Shown here one piece after another: positions 29,682-39,325 of a stretch of 40,399 nucleotides of DNA. Source of the stretch: Agrococcus baldri (GTDB lineage Bacteria; Actinomycetota; Actinomycetes; Actinomycetales; Microbacteriaceae); NCBI GenBank assembly GCA_007988785.1, contig BJUU01000023.1, positions 1-40,399 of the forward strand. Reading direction: 5' to 3'. The notes below the pieces were generated by a model. It was not told the DNA's origin. It saw only the letters and a list, made by a program, of their open reading frames with translations, and made no database searches. The stretch's first letter is position 1, and each line of letters begins with the position of its first letter. The translations under genes were made by a program, and so were the position numbers.

Positions 29682-31796
29682 TTGGCACTCGAATGGACCA
29701 CCAACGACCAGCAGGCTGTCGACACCGCGCGCGTGCTCGCGGTCGACGCCGTCGAGAAGGTCGGCAACGGCCACCCCGGCACCGCGATGAGCCTCGCGCC
29801 CGTCGCGCACCTGCTCTTCCAGAAGGTCATGGACCGCGACCCGAGCGACGAGCGGTGGCTCGGCCGCGACCGGTTCATCCTCTCGGTCGGGCACTCCTCG
29901 CTGACGCAGTACATCCAGCTGTACCTGACGGGCTCCGGCCTCGAGCTCAGCGACATCGAGTCGCTGCGCACCTGGGGCTCGCTCACGCCCGGGCACCCGG
30001 AGTACGGCCACACGAAGGGCATCGAGATCACCACCGGCCCGCTCGGCCAGGGCCTCGCATCCGCCGTCGGCTTCGCCTACGCGCAGCGCTTCGAGCGCGA
30101 GCTGCTCGACCCCGACGCCCCCGAGGGCGAGAGCCCCTTCGACCACTACACCTACGTCGTCGCCGGCGACGGCGACCTGCAGGAGGGCGTCACGAGCGAG
30201 GCGGGCTCGCTCGCCGGCCACCAGAAGCTCGGTCGCCTGATCGCGATCTACGACTCGAACGCGATCTCGATCGAGGACGACGTCGACATCGCCTTCACCG
30301 AGGACGTCAAGGCCCGCTACGAGGCCTACGGCTGGCAGGTGCTCGAGGTCGCGTGGCGCAAGGGCGACGGCCCGAAGGCTCCCGAGTACGTCGAGGACGT
30401 GGCCGCGCTCGAGGGCGCGATCGCGCAGGCGCAGGGCGAGACCGCGAAGCCGACGCTCATCATCCTGAAGACGATCATCGGCTGGCCGGCACCCACCAAG
30501 CAGGGCACGGGCAGCGTGCACGGCTCGAAGCTCGGCGGCGACGAGGCCAAGGCCGTCAAGGAGGTGCTGGGCTTCGACCCCGAGCAGTCGTTCCAGGTCG
30601 ACGAGAGCGTCATCGAGTACACCCGCAGCAACGCGGCAGCCCGCGCCCAGCAGGCACGCGGCTCGTGGCAGCAGCGCTTCGACGCGTGGGCCGCGGCGAA
30701 CCCCGAGCGCAAGGCGCTGCTCGACCGCCTGCTCTCCGGCGAGCTGCCGGAGGGCGTCGAGGATGCGCTGCCCGTCTTCGAGGCCGGCACCGAGGTCGCG
30801 ACGCGCGCGGCATCCGGCAAGACGCTGAACGCGCTCGCCGAGGTGCTGCCCGAGCTCTGGGGCGGCTCGGCCGACCTCGCGGGCTCGAACAACACGACGC
30901 TCGACGGCAGGGGCTCCTTCGCGCCCCCGCAGCACGCGACCGAGGAGTTCCCCGAGGCCTCGGCCTCCGGCCGCACGATGCACTTCGGCATCCGCGAGCA
31001 CGCGATGGCATCGATCCTCAACGGCATCGTGCTGCACGGCCCGACCCGCCCCTACGGCGGCACCTTCCTGATCTTCAGCGACTACCAGCGCCCGGCGCTG
31101 CGCCTGGCCGCGCTGATGGGCGTGCACCCGATCCACGTGTGGACGCACGACTCCGTCGCCCTCGGCGAGGACGGCCCGACGCACCAGCCCATCGAGCAGC
31201 TCGCGACGCTGCGCGCGATCCCCGGCTTCGAGATCGTGCGCCCCTCCGACGCGAACGAGACCGCGTGGGCGTGGAAGACCATCCTCGAGCGCCGCGACAA
31301 GCCGGTCGGCATCGCCCTCACCCGCCAGAACATCCCCGTGCTCGAGCGCGGCGACGGCGAGGCCACGGGCGACACGCTCGCCGCCGCCTCGAACGTCGCG
31401 AAGGGCGCCTACGTGCTCGCGGAGGCGAAGGACGCCCGGCCCGACGTCATCCTGATCGCCACGGGCTCCGAGGTGCAGCTCGCGCTCGCGGCCCGCGAGC
31501 AGCTGCAGGCCGACGGCGTCGCCGCCCGCGTCGTGGCCGCGCCCTCGCTCGAGTGGTTCGCCGAGCAGCCGGCCGAGTACCGCGAGTCGGTGCTGCCGGC
31601 CGCGGTGAAGGCGCGCGTCTCGGTCGAGGCCGGCTCGGCGCTCACCTGGCACGGCATCGTCGGCGACGCCGGCCGCACCGTCGCGATCGACCACTTCGGG
31701 GCCAGCGCCGACTGGCAGACCCTGTTCCGCGAGTTCGGCTTCACGGCGGAGGCCGTGGTCGAGGCCGCCCGCGCATCCATCGAAGCGGCTCGCTGA
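29682..31796 (+). CDS. tkt: Transketolase
   Basis: Thiamine-diphosphate enzyme of 704 aa that moves two-carbon units between pentose and hexose/triose phosphates. Conserved parts are [14 protein letters not shown] near the N-terminus, the ThDP/metal motif [19 protein letters not shown] with IAIYDSN, and the pyrimidine-domain segment [12 protein letters not shown]. It starts at TTG, giving [17 protein letters not shown], because of the AAGGAG site; the upstream ATG would add eleven residues with no homology-like features. First gene of tkt-tal-pgi-zwf-opcA-pgl; tal follows after 23 bases. Confidence 0.95.
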   Translation: MALEWTTNDQQAVDTARVLAVDAVEKVGNGHPGTAMSLAPVAHLLFQKVMDRDPSDERWLGRDRFILSVGHSSLTQYIQLYLTGSGLELSDIESLRTWGSLTPGHPEYGHTKGIEITTGPLGQGLASAVGFAYAQRFERELLDPDAPEGESPFDHYTYVVAGDGDLQEGVTSEAGSLAGHQKLGRLIAIYDSNAISIEDDVDIAFTEDVKARYEAYGWQVLEVAWRKGDGPKAPEYVEDVAALEGAIAQAQGETAKPTLIILKTIIGWPAPTKQGTGSVHGSKLGGDEAKAVKEVLGFDPEQSFQVDESVIEYTRSNAAARAQQARGSWQQRFDAWAAANPERKALLDRLLSGELPEGVEDALPVFEAGTEVATRAASGKTLNALAEVLPELWGGSADLAGSNNTTLDGRGSFAPPQHATEEFPEASASGRTMHFGIREHAMASILNGIVLHGPTRPYGGTFLIFSDYQRPALRLAALMGVHPIHVWTHDSVALGEDGPTHQPIEQLATLRAIPGFEIVRPSDANETAWAWKTILERRDKPVGIALTRQNIPVLERGDGEATGDTLAAASNVAKGAYVLAEAKDARPDVILIATGSEVQLALAAREQLQADGVAARVVAAPSLEWFAEQPAEYRESVLPAAVKARVSVEAGSALTWHGIVGDAGRTVAIDHFGASADWQTLFREFGFTAEAVVEAARASIEAAR

Positions 31797-31819
31797 GCGA
31801 GCCCGGCAGGAGACAGCAC

Positions 31820-32932
31820 ATGAACGAGAACACCAAGGCCCTCAGCGACGCCGGCGTCAGCATCTGGCTCGACGACCTCTCGCGCGAGCGCATCACGAGC
31901 GGCACGCTCAAGGCACTCATCACCGAGCGCGACGTCGTGGGCGTGACGACCAACCCGACGATCTTCGCCAACGCGATCGCCGCAGGCGAGGACTACGAGT
32001 CTGTCGTGCAGCGGCTCGCCGCCGAGGGCGCGAGCGTCGACGAGGTCATCACCTCGCTCACCACCCAGGACGTGGCGGATGCGTGCGACATCTTCGCCGA
32101 CGTGCACCGGCGGTCGGGCGGCGTGGACGGCCGCGTCTCGATCGAGGTCGAGCCGGGCCTGGCCCGCGACACCGAGGGCACGATCGCGCAGGCGAAGTCG
32201 CTGCACGAGCGCGTGGCGCGCGAGAACGTGCTGATCAAGATCCCTGCCACCAAGGAGGGCCTCGAGGCGATCGCCGCGACCACGGCCGCGGGCATCAGCG
32301 TGAACGTGACGCTCATCTTCTCGCTCGACCGCTACCGCGACGTCATCAACGCCTATCTGACGGGGCTCGAGCGCGCGCAGCAGGCGGGCCACGACCTGTC
32401 GAAGATCCACTCCGTGGCATCGTTCTTCGTCTCCCGCGTCGACAGCGAGATCGACAAGCGCCTCGACGCGATCGGCACCGACGAGGCGCTCGCCCTCAAG
32501 GGCAAGGCGGGCGTCGCGAACGCGCACCTCGCCTACCGCGTCTGGCAGGAGGCGTTCGACAGCGAGCGCGCGAAGACGCTGCTCGCCGCCGGCGCCAACA
32601 CCCAGCGCCCGCTGTGGGCCTCGACCGGCGTCAAGGACCCCTCGCTGCCGGACACGCTCTACATCACGGAGCTCGTCGCGCCGCAGACGGTCAACACGAT
32701 GCCCGAGAAGACGCTCGAGGCGCTCGCCGACCACGGGCAGATCGCCGGCGACTCGGTCACGGGCCGCGCCGACGCGGCCGAGGGCGTGCTGGACGCCCTC
32801 GAGGCGGTCGGCGTCTCCTACGCCGAGGTCGTCGAGCTGCTCGAGACCGAGGGCCTCGACAAGTTCGACGCCTCCTGGGCAGAGCTCGTGCAGACCGTGC
32901 GCGAGCACATGGGCGAGGGAGCGCAGGCATGA
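31820..32932 (+). CDS. tal: Transaldolase
   Basis: Schiff-base transaldolase of 370 aa, moving three-carbon units in the non-oxidative pentose-phosphate branch. The N-terminal [12 protein letters not shown] and GVTTNPTIF are typical of the long actinobacterial/cyanobacterial type. The catalytic Lys is in [12 protein letters not shown], and the family segment [11 protein letters not shown] follows. An AGGAG ribosome site lies 8 bases before the ATG. The stop overlaps the pgi start (ATGA). Confidence 0.96.
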   Translation: MNENTKALSDAGVSIWLDDLSRERITSGTLKALITERDVVGVTTNPTIFANAIAAGEDYESVVQRLAAEGASVDEVITSLTTQDVADACDIFADVHRRSGGVDGRVSIEVEPGLARDTEGTIAQAKSLHERVARENVLIKIPATKEGLEAIAATTAAGISVNVTLIFSLDRYRDVINAYLTGLERAQQAGHDLSKIHSVASFFVSRVDSEIDKRLDAIGTDEALALKGKAGVANAHLAYRVWQEAFDSERAKTLLAAGANTQRPLWASTGVKDPSLPDTLYITELVAPQTVNTMPEKTLEALADHGQIAGDSVTGRADAAEGVLDALEAVGVSYAEVVELLETEGLDKFDASWAELVQTVREHMGEGAQA

Positions 32933-34524
32933 CGTTCACCATCACCGCCTCCGGCGCCGCCGCAGAGGCGATCGAGCGGGTCGTCCCGCAGCTCGTCGCC
33001 GACGGCGTGGCCGGCAGGCTGGTCTCGGGCGACGCGACGCTGTGGGGCGAGGCCGCGGAGGCCGAGGCCTCGATCCGGCTCGGCTGGGTCGAGGCGGCCG
33101 CGGGCAGCCGCGGTCTCGTCGACGACATCGAGGCGCTGCGCAAGCAGCTGCGCGAGCAGGGCGTCGACCGCATCGCGCTCGCGGGCATGGGCGGCTCCTC
33201 GCTCGCCCCCGAGGTCATCACCCGCACCGAGGGCGTCGACCTGACCGTGCTCGACTCCACGGAGCCCGCGCAGGTTCGCCGCGCCCTGCGCGACGGCCTC
33301 GCGCGCACCGCCCTCGTGGTCTCCTCGAAGTCGGGCTCCACGCTCGAGACCGACAGCCAGCGGCGCGCCTTCGAGGCCGCCTACCGCGACGCCGGCATCG
33401 ACCCGGCCGACCGCATCGTCGTCGTGACCGACCCCGGATCGCCGCTCGACGCCGACGCCCGGCGCGCGGGCTACCGGGTCTTCAACGCCGACCCGAACGT
33501 CGGCGGCCGCTACTCGGCGCTCACGGCCTTCGGCATCGTGCCCTGCGGCCTCGCGGGCGTCGACGTGCGCGAGCTCATCGACGAGGCCATCGCGGCGCTG
33601 CCCGAGATCAGCGAGGACGCCGACGACAACCCCGGCCTGCGGCTCGCCGCCGCGATCGCCGGCACCAAGCCGCTGCGCGACAAGACGGGCATCGTCACCG
33701 ACGGCACGCACATCGTGGGCCTGGGCGACTGGGCCGAGCAGCTCATCGCCGAGTCCACCGGCAAGGAGGGCGTCGGCCTGCTGCCGGTCGTGCTGGAGAA
33801 GGACGCCCCCGAGCTCTCGGCCGGGCTGACCGACCTGCAGGTCGTGCGCCTCGTGGGCTCCGCGCGCGCGGCGCGCGAGGTCGCGGAGGGCGAGGTCGAG
33901 GTGGCCGGCACGCTCGGCGCGCAGCTGCTCGTGTGGGAATTCGCGGTCGCGGTCGCGGGCCGCATCCTGGGCATCAACCCCTTCGACCAGCCCGACGTCG
34001 AGTCGGCGAAGGTCGCGGCGCGCGGGCTGCTCGACTCCCTCGAGCCGCCCGCCGCGCCGGTCGCCGTCGACGAGGGCGTCGAGGTGCGCGGCACCGCGGG
34101 CATCGCGCTCGACACCGTCGACGCATCCATCGACGCCCTCATCGCCCGGCTGGGCGAGGGCGGCTACCTGGCGATCCACGCCTACCTCGACCGCATCGGC
34201 CAGCCGCGCTTCGAGCGGCTGCGCACGGCGTTCGCGGCGCGCACGGGCCGACCGGTCACGTTCGGCTGGGGCCCGCGGTTCCTGCACTCCACGGGCCAGT
34301 ACCACAAGGGCGGCACGCCGAACGGGGTCTTCCTGCAGCTGCTCGGCACGCCCCACGAGGATCTCGAGATCCCGGGCCGGCCCTTCACCTTCGGGCAGCT
34401 GATCCAGTCGCAGGCCTCCGGCGACGCGAGCGTGCTCGCCGAGCACGGCCGGCCGGTGCTGACGCTCACGCTCGACCAGCTGGACGAGGGCCTCGACCGG
34501 CTCCTCGCCGCAGCGGCGCGATGA
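32929..34524 (+). CDS. pgi: Glucose-6-phosphate isomerase
   Basis: Isomerase of 531 aa with two SIS domains linking glycolysis (fructose-6-phosphate) and the pentose-phosphate pathway (glucose-6-phosphate). The first SIS core is [15 protein letters not shown] with [12 protein letters not shown], and [13 protein letters not shown] follows. The C-terminal part has [16 protein letters not shown]. It is the divergent form placed inside the tkt-zwf operon in Microbacteriaceae, not the long classical GPI, so the family may look weak in simple searches. Overlaps on both sides are 4 bases. Confidence 0.92.
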   Translation: MTFTITASGAAAEAIERVVPQLVADGVAGRLVSGDATLWGEAAEAEASIRLGWVEAAAGSRGLVDDIEALRKQLREQGVDRIALAGMGGSSLAPEVITRTEGVDLTVLDSTEPAQVRRALRDGLARTALVVSSKSGSTLETDSQRRAFEAAYRDAGIDPADRIVVVTDPGSPLDADARRAGYRVFNADPNVGGRYSALTAFGIVPCGLAGVDVRELIDEAIAALPEISEDADDNPGLRLAAAIAGTKPLRDKTGIVTDGTHIVGLGDWAEQLIAESTGKEGVGLLPVVLEKDAPELSAGLTDLQVVRLVGSARAAREVAEGEVEVAGTLGAQLLVWEFAVAVAGRILGINPFDQPDVESAKVAARGLLDSLEPPAAPVAVDEGVEVRGTAGIALDTVDASIDALIARLGEGGYLAIHAYLDRIGQPRFERLRTAFAARTGRPVTFGWGPRFLHSTGQYHKGGTPNGVFLQLLGTPHEDLEIPGRPFTFGQLIQSQASGDASVLAEHGRPVLTLTLDQLDEGLDRLLAAAAR

Positions 34525-36098
34525 CGGACTCGACGGCCGGGGCTGCTGCGGCTGCCCCGGCCGTGCCCATCGCCGCGGGCCGCAACCCGCTTCGCGACCC
34601 GAGCGACCAGCGCCTCACGCGCATCCCTGGCCCGAACGCGATGACCTTCTTCGGCGTGACCGGCGACCTGGCGCGCAAGAAGCTGCTGCCGGCGGTCTAC
34701 GACCTCGCCAACCGGGGCCTGCTGCCGCCCGGCTTCGGGCTCGTCGGCTTCGGCCGCCGCGACTGGAGCCACGAGCAGTTCGCGGAGGTGGTGCGGGAGG
34801 CCGTGCAGCAGCACGCGCGCACCTCGTTCCGCGAGTCGGTCTGGCGGCAGCTCGCCGAGGGCATCCGCTTCGTGCAGGGCGAGTTCGACGAGGACGCGGC
34901 TTTCGACCGCCTCGCCGCGGTGCTCGCCGAGCTCGACGAGGCGCGTGGCACGATGGGCAACCACGCCTTCTACCTCTCGATCCCGCCGAACGCGTTCCCG
35001 CTCGTCACCCAGCAGCTCAAGCGCTCGGGACTCGCCGAGGGCGAGGGCGATCGCTGGAAGCGCGTGGTGATCGAGAAGCCCTTCGGCCACGACCTCGCCT
35101 CCGCGCGCGAGCTCAACGACGTCGTCGAGTCGGTCTTCCCCGCCGACAGCGTCTTCCGCATCGACCACTACCTCGGCAAGGAGACGGTGCAGAACATCCT
35201 CGCGCTGCGCTTCGCCAACGCGCTGTGGGAGCCGATCTGGAACGCCAACCACATCGATCACGTGCAGATCACGATGGCCGAGGACATCGGCGTCGGCGGC
35301 CGCGCCGGCTACTACGACGGCATCGGCGCCGCGCGCGACGTCATCCAGAACCACCTGCTGCAGCTGTTCGCGCTCACCGCGATGGAGGAGCCGGTTTCGT
35401 TCGACGCCGCGGATCTGCGGGTCGAGAAGGAGAAGGTGCTGCGCGCCGCGCGCGTGCCGCTCCCCCTCGAGCACGCCGCCGCCCGGGGCCAGTACGGCGC
35501 CGGCTGGCACGGCGGCGCGCAGGTCAAGGGCTTCCTGCAGGAGGACGGCATGCGGCCCGACTCGGGCACCGAGACCTACGCCGCCATCAAGCTCGAGGTC
35601 GACACCCGCCGCTGGGCGGGCGTGCCCTTCTACCTGCGCGCGGGCAAGCGGCTCGGACGCCGCGTGACCGAGATCGCCATCGTCTTCAAGCGCGCCTCGC
35701 AGTACCTCTTCGAGGATTCGGCGCTGCGCACGATGGGCGAGAACGCGCTGGTGATCCGCGTGCAGCCGGACGAGGGCGTGTCGATGCGGTTCGGCTCGAA
35801 GGTGCCGGGGCCCGGCATGCACGTGCGCGACGTCACCATGGACTTCGGCTACGGCCACGCGTTCACCGAGGAGAGCCCCGAGGCCTACGAGCGGCTCATC
35901 CTCGACGTGCTGCTGGGCGACCCGCCGCTGTTCCCGCGGCACGAGGAGGTCGAGCTCTCCTGGAAGATCCTCGACCCGATCGAGGAGCACTGGGAGGCGG
36001 AGGGCGGCCCTGTCGAGCAGTACCAGCCGGGCTCCTGGGGACCGCAGGGCGCGCACGAGCTGCTCGCGCGCGACGGCAGGCACTGGAGGCGACCGTGA
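34521..36098 (+). CDS. zwf: Glucose-6-phosphate dehydrogenase
   Basis: First enzyme of the oxidative pentose-phosphate branch, 525 aa; makes 6-phosphogluconolactone and NADPH. The coenzyme fold is FFGVTGDLARKKLLPAVY (about 43-60), the active-site helix is RIDHYLGKETVQN with the catalytic His region, and EKPFGHDL precedes it. A 30-residue Ala-rich N-terminal extension is present. The start overlaps the pgi stop (ATGA) and the end overlaps opcA, whose product it needs for full activity. Confidence 0.97.
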   Translation: MTDSTAGAAAAAPAVPIAAGRNPLRDPSDQRLTRIPGPNAMTFFGVTGDLARKKLLPAVYDLANRGLLPPGFGLVGFGRRDWSHEQFAEVVREAVQQHARTSFRESVWRQLAEGIRFVQGEFDEDAAFDRLAAVLAELDEARGTMGNHAFYLSIPPNAFPLVTQQLKRSGLAEGEGDRWKRVVIEKPFGHDLASARELNDVVESVFPADSVFRIDHYLGKETVQNILALRFANALWEPIWNANHIDHVQITMAEDIGVGGRAGYYDGIGAARDVIQNHLLQLFALTAMEEPVSFDAADLRVEKEKVLRAARVPLPLEHAAARGQYGAGWHGGAQVKGFLQEDGMRPDSGTETYAAIKLEVDTRRWAGVPFYLRAGKRLGRRVTEIAIVFKRASQYLFEDSALRTMGENALVIRVQPDEGVSMRFGSKVPGPGMHVRDVTMDFGYGHAFTEESPEAYERLILDVLLGDPPLFPRHEEVELSWKILDPIEEHWEAEGGPVEQYQPGSWGPQGAHELLARDGRHWRRP

Positions 36099-37033
36099 TC
36101 ATCCGACTCTCCCGCACGAACACCGCGGAGGTGCAGCGGCGCATGCTCGAGATCCGCGACGAGGGCGGCGTCGTCGCGCTCGGTCGCGTGCTCACGCTCG
36201 TCGTGCACACCCAGATCGGTGCAGAGGAGGAGGCGATCCGGGCGGCGAACCAGGCCTCCCGCGAGCACCCGATGCGCGTCATCGTCGTCTCCCGCAACCC
36301 CGACAGCGTCAACGCGGGCGAGGAGCCGCGGCTCGACGCCGAGCTGCGGGTGGGTGCCGACGCCGGCGCCAGCGAGGTCGTGCTGCTGCAGTGCTACGGC
36401 GAGCTCGGCTCGCACCTGCTCGGCATCGTGCAGGGCCTGCTGCTGCCCGACGCGCCCGTGGTCGCCTGGTGGCCGAGCTTCATGCCCGAGACCCCCTCGG
36501 CGTCGCAGCTGGGCCAGATCTCGCAGCGCCGCATCACCGACTCGGGCAAGCAGGCCGACCCGCGCCAGGCCATCCTCACCCTCGCCGGCTGCTACAGCCC
36601 CGGCGACACCGATCTCGCCTGGACGCGGCTGACGAACTGGCGCGCCCACATGGCGGCGCTGCTCGACCAGCCGCCCTACGAGCCCGTGGCCTCGGGCGTC
36701 GTCACGGGCGACCTCGGCAACCCGAGCGTGCACCTGATGGCGGCATGGCTGCGGCTGCGGCTGCAGGTGCCGATCGAGAAGGTCGAGGCGGGCGACACGC
36801 CGACCGGCTCGAGCGGCCTGCACTCGGTCGAGTTGCGGCGCGAGAGCGGCTCCTCGTCGCTCACGCGCGTGCGCGACTCGGTCGGCGTGCTGCAGCAGCC
36901 CGGGCAGCCCTCCCATCACGTCGCGCTCTCGACCCGCGGCCTCGAGGACCAGCTGGCGGAGGAGCTGCGCAAGCTCGACGCCGACGACATGTACCGGCAG
37001 GTGCTGCTGTCGATCGCAGAGGAGACCCGATGA
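36095..37033 (+). CDS. opcA: Glucose-6-phosphate dehydrogenase assembly/activator protein OpcA
   Basis: Actinobacterial/cyanobacterial OpcA of 312 aa, an allosteric partner required for full Zwf activity. Features are the N-terminal RVLTLVVHTQ strand, the central LLPDAPVVAWWPSFMPETP and WTRLTNWRAHMAALLDQPP. The GTG start overlaps the zwf stop (GTGA) and the stop overlaps pgl (ATGA), the usual zwf-opcA-pgl order. In cyanobacteria OpcA is redox-controlled through Cys pairs; here two Cys occur (LQCYGEL, AGCYSPG), which is not enough to claim the same control. Confidence 0.95.
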   Translation: MIIRLSRTNTAEVQRRMLEIRDEGGVVALGRVLTLVVHTQIGAEEEAIRAANQASREHPMRVIVVSRNPDSVNAGEEPRLDAELRVGADAGASEVVLLQCYGELGSHLLGIVQGLLLPDAPVVAWWPSFMPETPSASQLGQISQRRITDSGKQADPRQAILTLAGCYSPGDTDLAWTRLTNWRAHMAALLDQPPYEPVASGVVTGDLGNPSVHLMAAWLRLRLQVPIEKVEAGDTPTGSSGLHSVELRRESGSSSLTRVRDSVGVLQQPGQPSHHVALSTRGLEDQLAEELRKLDADDMYRQVLLSIAEETR

Positions 37034-37740
37034 CCGTCATCGTCCACGCCGACCGCGCCGCGCTCGTGGCGCAGACCGCCGACCGCCTCGTGGCGCTGCT
37101 CGCCGAGCTCGTCGCGGCGCAGGGCCGCGCGACGATCGCCGTCACCGGCGGCTCGGTCGGCATCGAGCTGCTCGCGGAGCTCGCAGACCGCGAGGTCGAC
37201 TGGCAGCGCGTCGTCGTCACCTGGAGCGACGAGCGCTACGTCGCCGCCGAATCCCCCGACCGCAACGCGCGCCAGGCGCGCGAGGCGCTGCTCGACGCCG
37301 TGCCGATCCCCGCGGCGAACGTGCGCGAGCTGCCCGCCGACGACGGCACGCCGCTCGCGGAGGCGGCGACGGCCGGCACGGCGCTGCTGCGCGAGCTCGG
37401 CACGATCGACCTGACGCTCCTGGGGATGGGGCCGGATGCGCACATCGCGTCGCTCTTCCCCGGCCTGCCGGGCGTGCACGAGCCGGGGGTCGCCGTGATC
37501 GGCGTCACCGACTCGCCCAAGCCGCCGCCCGCGCGACTGAGCTTCACCGTGGACGCGATCAACGCATCCGACCGCGTGTGGCTCATCGTCGCCGGCGCCG
37601 ACAAGGCCGAGGCCGTGCGGCTCGCGCGCAGCGGCGCTGCCGCGGAGACCGCTCCCGCCGGCACGGCCGCCGGCCGGCTCGAGACGATCATGCTGCTGGA
37701 CGCCGAAGCGGCCGCCCTCCTGGAGGAGGACGGCCGCTGA
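37030..37740 (+). CDS. pgl: 6-phosphogluconolactonase
   Basis: Lactonase of 236 aa (DevB/NagB fold) that opens 6-phosphogluconolactone to 6-phosphogluconate. The N-terminal phosphate loop is IAVTGGSVGIELL, followed by WSDERYVAAESPDRN, LLGMGPDAHIASLFPG with the catalytic His, and RLSFTVDAIN. It is the last gene of the operon. The next step, 6-phosphogluconate dehydrogenase, is not in this window. It ends at a convergent junction that carries a copy of the dispersed repeat. Confidence 0.95.
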   Translation: MTVIVHADRAALVAQTADRLVALLAELVAAQGRATIAVTGGSVGIELLAELADREVDWQRVVVTWSDERYVAAESPDRNARQAREALLDAVPIPAANVRELPADDGTPLAEAATAGTALLRELGTIDLTLLGMGPDAHIASLFPGLPGVHEPGVAVIGVTDSPKPPPARLSFTVDAINASDRVWLIVAGADKAEAVRLARSGAAAETAPAGTAAGRLETIMLLDAEAAALLEEDGR

Positions 37741-37757
37741 GGTCGTGATCTCGATAC

Positions 37758-37800
37758 GGTCCTGCGGACCTACGGCTCCTGAGCCCGTCGAAGGGCGACC
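37758..37800. repeat. Small hairpin and dispersed junction repeat, copy D
   Basis: GGTCC-TGC-GGACC (37758-37770) is a small hairpin. The next 28 bases (37773-37800), read as the complement, match 3036-3063 at 27 of 28 positions. The block lies between convergent pgl and rbpA and may end transcription from both sides. Confidence 0.7.
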
Positions 37801-37810
37801 CGCAGATCGG

Positions 37811-38167
37811 TCAGCCGCGGCCCTCTGCGGAGCGCAGCTTCTGCAGCGCCTCGTCGAGCAGCTGCGTCGACTCCTCGGGCGTGCGCCGCTCCTTCACGTA
37901 CGCGAGGTGCGTCTTGTAGGGCTCGTTCTTGGCCACCGACGGCGGGTTCTCCTTGTCGCGCCCGGCCGGAAGACCGGTCGACGGCGAGTCGATCACCTCG
38001 GGGATCTCGTCCTCGGGCAGATCGGCCGCGAAGTAGCGCACCGTCTCGTTGCCCATCGCATCCCAGTACGAGATCGCCACGCGCTCGGCGTGGAAGCCCC
38101 GATCCTGCTCGCCCATGGGGCCCGCGCCGACGCGCGAGCCACGGATCGCACTGCCACCGGAAGCCAT
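37811..38167 (-). CDS. rbpA: RNA polymerase-binding protein RbpA
   Basis: Actinobacterial transcription factor of 118 aa that binds RNA polymerase and the principal sigma factor and aids open-complex formation. The N-terminal RGSRVGAG tail, the core domain around AISYWDAMGNETVRYFAAD, a basic linker and the sigma-interacting segment YKTHLAYVKERRTPEESTQLLDEAL are recognisable. No Cys is present, so this is a zinc-free form, unlike Streptomyces RbpA. Its ATG shares one base with the secG stop (TGATG), a linkage typical of Micrococcales. Confidence 0.92.
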   Translation of the reverse strand: MASGGSAIRGSRVGAGPMGEQDRGFHAERVAISYWDAMGNETVRYFAADLPEDEIPEVIDSPSTGLPAGRDKENPPSVAKNEPYKTHLAYVKERRTPEESTQLLDEALQKLRSAEGRG

Positions 38168-38415
38168 CAGATCCCCGCAAACTTGGTGATGAGACCCAGC
38201 ACCACGATCGAGGCGAGCCAAGCGAGGCTCACGACCACGGTGATGGTGTTGAGGTTGCGCTCGGCGACGCCCGACGTGCCGATCGAGCCGCCCACGCCGC
38301 CGCCGAACATGTCGGACAGGCCGCCTCCGCGCCCCTTGTGCAGCAGGATGAACAGCGTCAGCAGCACCGAGGTGATGCCGAGGATCACCTGCATGATGAT
38401 CTGGAGAATCTCCAC
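38167..38415 (-). CDS. secG: Preprotein translocase subunit SecG
   Basis: Small membrane subunit of the SecYEG channel, 82 aa, with two spans (about 5-23 and 58-79) joined by the Gly-rich loop GRGGGLSDMFGGGVGGSIG, which is the family signature. The GTG start gives VEILQIIMQVILG and has a GAGG ribosome site before it. An ATG seven codons later is possible but would cut into the first span. Neighbours rbpA and tpiA match the order seen in other actinobacteria. Confidence 0.95.
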   Translation of the reverse strand: MEILQIIMQVILGITSVLLTLFILLHKGRGGGLSDMFGGGVGGSIGTSGVAERNLNTITVVVSLAWLASIVVLGLITKFAGI

Positions 38416-38491
38416 TAGCCCTCTTCTCAATTCCTCGAACGAGGTCTCCGCGGGCGCGCACTCACGCCTGCCCACGGCAAGTCCAACGAGC

Positions 38492-38497
38492 ATCCTA
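38492..38497 (-). promoter_or_regulatory. -10 box (TAGGAT) for secG-rbpA
   Basis: TAGGAT on the minus strand, 76 bases before the secG GTG, inside the 124-base gap after tpiA. It would give secG-rbpA a promoter separate from pgk-tpiA. Confidence 0.4.
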
Positions 38498-38539
38498 TCG
38501 CAGGGATTCCCGAGCGGCCGGCCCGAGGCCGCGCGCCGC

Positions 38540-39318
38540 TCAGGTGCCGACGTGCTGCTGGTAGCGCGCGATGGCCGCGAACTCGGCGGCATCGAGGCTC
38601 GCGCCGCCGACGAGCGCGCCGTCGACGTCGGGCTCCCGCATGAAGCCTGCGATGTTGCCGGACTTCACGCTGCCGCCGTAGAGGATGCGGGTCGCGGCCG
38701 CCGCCTCGTCGCCGCGCACCTCGGCGATCGCCTGCCGCAGCGCCTGGCAGACCTGCTGCGCCTGCTCGCTCGTCGCGGCCCGGCCGGAGCCGATGGCCCA
38801 CACGGGCTCGTACGCGACCACGACCTCGCCGCTCGCGGGCAGCTCGGCGAGCACCTCGCGCAGCTGCCGCACGGGCACGGCGGAGGCGCCGTGCTGCTCG
38901 AGGTCCTCGGCGGTCTCCCCCACGCAGATCACCGGGGTGACGCCCTGCGCGAGGGCCGCGGCGGCCTTCCTGCCCACCACCGCATCCGTCTCGTGGTGAT
39001 CCTGCCGGCGCTCGGAGTGCCCGACGATCGCGTAGGCGCACTCGAGCTTGGCGAGCATCGCCGCCGAGACCTCACCCGTGTGCGCGCCCGACTCGTGCTG
39101 CGAGACGTCCTGCGCGCCGAAGCGCAGCTCGAACTTCTCGGCCGAGATGAGCGTCTGCACGCTGCGCAGGTCGGTGAAGGGCGGGAAGACCGCCACCTCG
39201 ACCGCCGCGTGGTCGTGCTTGCCGTCCTGCAGCGTCCACGCGAGCTTCTGCACGAGCGCGATCGCCTGCAGGTGATCCTGATTGAGCTTCCAGTTGCCCG
39301 CGATGAGCGGGATGCGGT

Positions 39319-39325
<7 letters not shown>
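38540..39325 (-). CDS. tpiA: Triosephosphate isomerase
   Basis: TIM-barrel glycolytic enzyme of 261 aa interconverting dihydroxyacetone phosphate and glyceraldehyde-3-phosphate. Catalytic residues are visible: Asn/Lys in IAGNWKLN, His in VGHSERR, Glu in [12 protein letters not shown], and the phosphate loop [11 protein letters not shown]. The start is TTG at 39325: GGAGG lies 7 bases upstream, and the next codon-level alternatives would delete the catalytic loop. It overlaps the pgk stop by 7 bases, so the two are coupled. Confidence 0.96.

Noticed and set aside
28604-31819. Long upstream extension in the same frame as tal
   Set aside because: The frame is open only because of base composition; it crosses ctaB and tkt on other frames. 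The tal start at 31820 has a good ribosome site and matches family length.
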